A stretch of DNA of 64,000 nucleotides from Candidatus Geothrix odensensis (GTDB lineage: Bacteria; Acidobacteriota; Holophagae; Holophagales; Holophagaceae), in the NCBI GenBank assembly GCA_016714685.1, contig JADKCH010000001.1:558001-622000 (forward strand), read 5' to 3'. Positions 62,146 through 64,000 of this stretch are shown here, in pieces. Both the position numbers and the translations under genes were made by a program. The notes under the pieces were generated by a model. It did no database searches and had not been told where the DNA came from. It saw nothing but the letters and a program-made list of their open reading frames with translations. How positions within the stretch are numbered: the first letter of the stretch is position 1; every line of letters begins with the position of its first letter.

Positions 62146-62846
62146 GGGGACTCCTCCTTCGGGTTCTCTTGAGATGCCAGGTTTTGGGCCAGCATGGCCC
62201 AGAGCAGGCTGGGCTTCGGTTCGCAGCAGGCATCGGCGGGGGCGCCGGCTCGGGCGAAGGCTTCGGCCGTGGCCTCACCCCAGGCGAAGCGCCGCACGCC
62301 CTGCGAGAGGGGGGCGAGGATCTCGGCTTGGGTGGGGCTCAGGGCCAGGACACCCTCCACGTTCGGAAGGGGCGGAAAGGGTTCCCGGGCCGCCTCGCGG
62401 TGGGTGACCCAGGGATGCAGGCGCCAGGAGGAGCCGCGCGCGGCCACTTCGAGGTATTCCCGGCTGCGCTCGCCACGCACCAGGACGAACTCCCCGCCCT
62501 GCGGAAACCGGGTCTGCAGCAGCTCCCACAGCGCCTCGGCCCGCGCCTCGACGGGCAGCTGCACATCCAGGTCGTCGCGGCCCAGGGCATCGGCGGTACC
62601 CGCCCCCTGGACCAAGCAGGTCATCCCCGCGGGAAGGACCGGTGCCGCGACCTTGGCCCCGGAAGGGCTCAGGACCAGGAGGGCCTGGACGCGGTTCAGC
62701 AGCATGGGCGGGGCCGCGCCGGTGACCCGCAGGGAGGTGAAGGAGTAGGGGACCGGCCGCCAGCCGGCCTTGCGCACGATGTCCGCCAGCGGATGCTGGG
62801 CGGGCCTGGCGAGCGCGAGGCGGGGATGGTGGGCCGAGGGCGTCAT
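62139..62846 (-). CDS. hemD: Uroporphyrinogen-III synthase HemD
   Basis: 235 aa. This family is poorly conserved. The call rests on length, alternating alpha/beta character, the LLVLSPSGAK and VLALSPTQAEIL segments that match the S/T-x-x-A positions of HemD, and above all its place between hemC and hemB with overlaps at both ends. It closes and inverts ring D of hydroxymethylbilane. Confidence 0.82.
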   Translation of the reverse strand: MTPSAHHPRLALARPAQHPLADIVRKAGWRPVPYSFTSLRVTGAAPPMLLNRVQALLVLSPSGAKVAAPVLPAGMTCLVQGAGTADALGRDDLDVQLPVEARAEALWELLQTRFPQGGEFVLVRGERSREYLEVAARGSSWRLHPWVTHREAAREPFPPLPNVEGVLALSPTQAEILAPLSQGVRRFAWGEATAEAFARAGAPADACCEPKPSLLWAMLAQNLASQENPKEESPC

Positions 62847-63721
62847 GACAGGCCGATGCCCTTGAGCACGGCGGTCAGCAGAGCCTGGTCATCGGTACCG
62901 CGGGCCTCGGCCCGGCGCAGGTCGCCGTCCGGTGCATAGGCGGCCTGGAGCAGCAGGGTCCCGTCGGCCTGGGGCGTGGCCAGGGCACCCAGGGGCTGCT
63001 GGCAGCCGCCCCCGATGCCCGCCAGCACCTGGCGCTCCAGGGTGACGCAGCGGGCCGTCATGGCGTCGTGCATGTCCGCCAGCGCCTCGATGAGATCCGG
63101 GCGATCCGCCCGGGCCTCGGCCAGCAGGGCCCCCTGCCCCGGCGCGGAGGGCAGTTCCTCCGGCGTCAGCGGCCGGACCATGAGCCCGGAGAGATCCAGC
63201 CCGAGCCGCTTCAGGCCAGCCGCCGCCAGCAGGGTGGCGTGCAGGGGCTCGTCCCGGAGGACGCCGTCCCGCACGCGCTGGAGGCGCGTCTGCACGTTGC
63301 CGCGGATCCAGGTGAAGCGGGCCTTGGGAAAGAGCTGGCTGAGCACGCGCTCGCGACGCACGGCGCTGGTGCCGATGACGAGATCCTCGGGCGCATCCGG
63401 ACGGATCACCATCCAGTCCGAGGGGTCTTCGCGGAGGGGGATGCAGGCCGGGACGATGCCCGCCGGGCGCTCCAGGGACACGTCCTTGAGGCTGTGGATG
63501 AGCAGGTCCGCGGCGCCCGCGGCCATGGCGTCCTCCAGTTCCTTGGTGAAGAAGCCGCCGCCCACCTGCTTGTCGAGGGGGCCCTGCAGCCACTGGTCGC
63601 CGGAGGTGGAGAACTTGCGCCAGGACACCTCGTAGCCCCTGGCTTCCAGAAAGCGCACCATGGGCTCGGCCTGGCCCACGGCCAGGGCGGATCCTCGGGT
63701 GGCGACCGTGACGTGCTTCAT
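62843..63721 (-). CDS. hemC: Porphobilinogen deaminase HemC
   Basis: 292 aa. Polymerises four porphobilinogens into hydroxymethylbilane. Conserved blocks: TRGSALAVGQAE, KDVSLERPAGI (HSLKD region), GTSAVRRERVL, RGNVQTRLQR and the dipyrromethane-cofactor cysteine in GIGGGCQQPLGA. It overlaps the upstream gene and hemD by 4 bp each. Confidence 0.96.
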   Translation of the reverse strand: MKHVTVATRGSALAVGQAEPMVRFLEARGYEVSWRKFSTSGDQWLQGPLDKQVGGGFFTKELEDAMAAGAADLLIHSLKDVSLERPAGIVPACIPLREDPSDWMVIRPDAPEDLVIGTSAVRRERVLSQLFPKARFTWIRGNVQTRLQRVRDGVLRDEPLHATLLAAAGLKRLGLDLSGLMVRPLTPEELPSAPGQGALLAEARADRPDLIEALADMHDAMTARCVTLERQVLAGIGGGCQQPLGALATPQADGTLLLQAAYAPDGDLRRAEARGTDDQALLTAVLKGIGLS

Positions 63722-64000
63722 GGATTAACCGCCTCTCCGTCTGCGTTGGGCTTGGGTTGGGTCTGGATCAGGGCCCGGAAAGCCAGGGTCCGCCCCCGGG
63801 ACAGGATCTCCTTGAGGGCCTCGCGCTGGGCTTCGTCCAGGCCCGCCATGGAATCTTCGAGCGCCTTCGCCTCTTCCTCGAGAGCGCCCCAAGCCGCGTC
63901 CAGGCGCTCCTGGGCCGAGGTCAGGTGGCGCTTGCGGGCCCGCGCCATGGCCCGGTGCCGCAGTCGTCCCGCGGCGCCCGCCAGGTAGGGTTCCGCCTTG
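63718..64000 (-). CDS. C-terminal end of a gene running off the window, possibly glutamyl-tRNA reductase (hemA)
   Basis: 94 codons are visible, open to the window edge and ending at a TGA that overlaps the hemC start. The sequence is helical and charged (KAEPYLAGAAGRLRHRAMARARKRH ... DEAQREALKEILSRGRTLAFRALIQTQP). A helical C terminus with EREALxxLxR-like residues and a position before hemC fit the dimerisation domain of HemA, but the fragment has no diagnostic motif. An ATG at 63948 is probably internal. Confidence 0.5.
   Translation of the reverse strand, partial: KAEPYLAGAAGRLRHRAMARARKRHLTSAQERLDAAWGALEEEAKALEDSMAGLDEAQREALKEILSRGRTLAFRALIQTQPKPNADGEAVNP

Overview
The window comes from a high-G+C, Gram-negative (diderm), motile bacterium. 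It has a predicted LPS Kdo-kinase-like gene, two OmpA-type proteins, lipoprotein signal peptidase and a flagellar export gene block. Together with bacillithiol synthesis (BshB1), glutamate-derived heme synthesis and the general protein character, this suggests an acidobacterium of the Holophaga/Geothrix group. The taxonomic call is inference from recognition, not from a database search. Gene density is very high, with many ATGA/GTGA overlaps and several GTG and TTG starts. No rRNA, tRNA, CRISPR array, prophage or intact insertion sequence was recognised.

Layout. 0-7.1 kb (+): bshB1, tilS, ftsH, folP, glmM and an ftsW/rodA-type gene. 7.1-9.8 kb: a stand-alone DUF2344 protein, a Kdo kinase-like protein and a periplasmic cyclophilin. 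9.8-15.7 kb (-): fliO-fliP-fliQ-fliR-flhB followed by a response regulator and a TPR protein. 15.9-20.0 kb (+): a molybdenum hydroxylase (IorA/IorB type) with its XdhC and MocA maturation factors. 20.0-22.1 kb: an HxlR regulator divergent from a flavodoxin-type oxidoreductase, then thioredoxin and a nitroreductase. 22.2-25.5 kb: an orphan urocanate hydratase, a YchJ-like protein and a response regulator-kinase hybrid. 25.6-29.4 kb: a Sel1-repeat protein, a DUF1684 protein and a DUF1028 protein.

29.4-40.5 kb: lspA and ileS, mscL with a zinc ribbon, two tandem ompA-like genes, a biotinyl protein plus biotin carboxylase, a small lipoprotein and coaBC. 40.5-46.7 kb: rpoZ, a TetR-HlyD-ATPase-ATPase-permease export operon and a LigB-type dioxygenase. 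46.8-51.3 kb: pdxJ, a response regulator, a DUF4388 protein, a HAMP-CheZ-like protein, an FAH-family hydrolase and a XerC/D recombinase. 51.3-57.2 kb: acyl-CoA synthetase, FKBP lipoprotein, a PAS kinase with its NarL regulator, and a small phosphatase. 57.3-64 kb (-): a compact heme operon (hemC-hemD-hemB-hemL-hemE-hemN) preceded by the end of a gene that may be hemA.

The unusual content lies between genes. Two 276-277 bp elements (40542-40818 and 56211-56486) have perfect 19-20 bp inverted ends that begin with CTAG. They are collinear at identical internal offsets, yet their paired segments differ with compensatory changes. This fits a conserved nucleic-acid fold or an unusual MITE family. 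Gene ends are also locally duplicated: the 3' end of lspA is present three times, the 5' end of the biotin carboxylase gene three times, and the 3' end of the neighbouring biotinyl gene twice. Two related inverted repeats sit in the only two large gaps of the heme operon.
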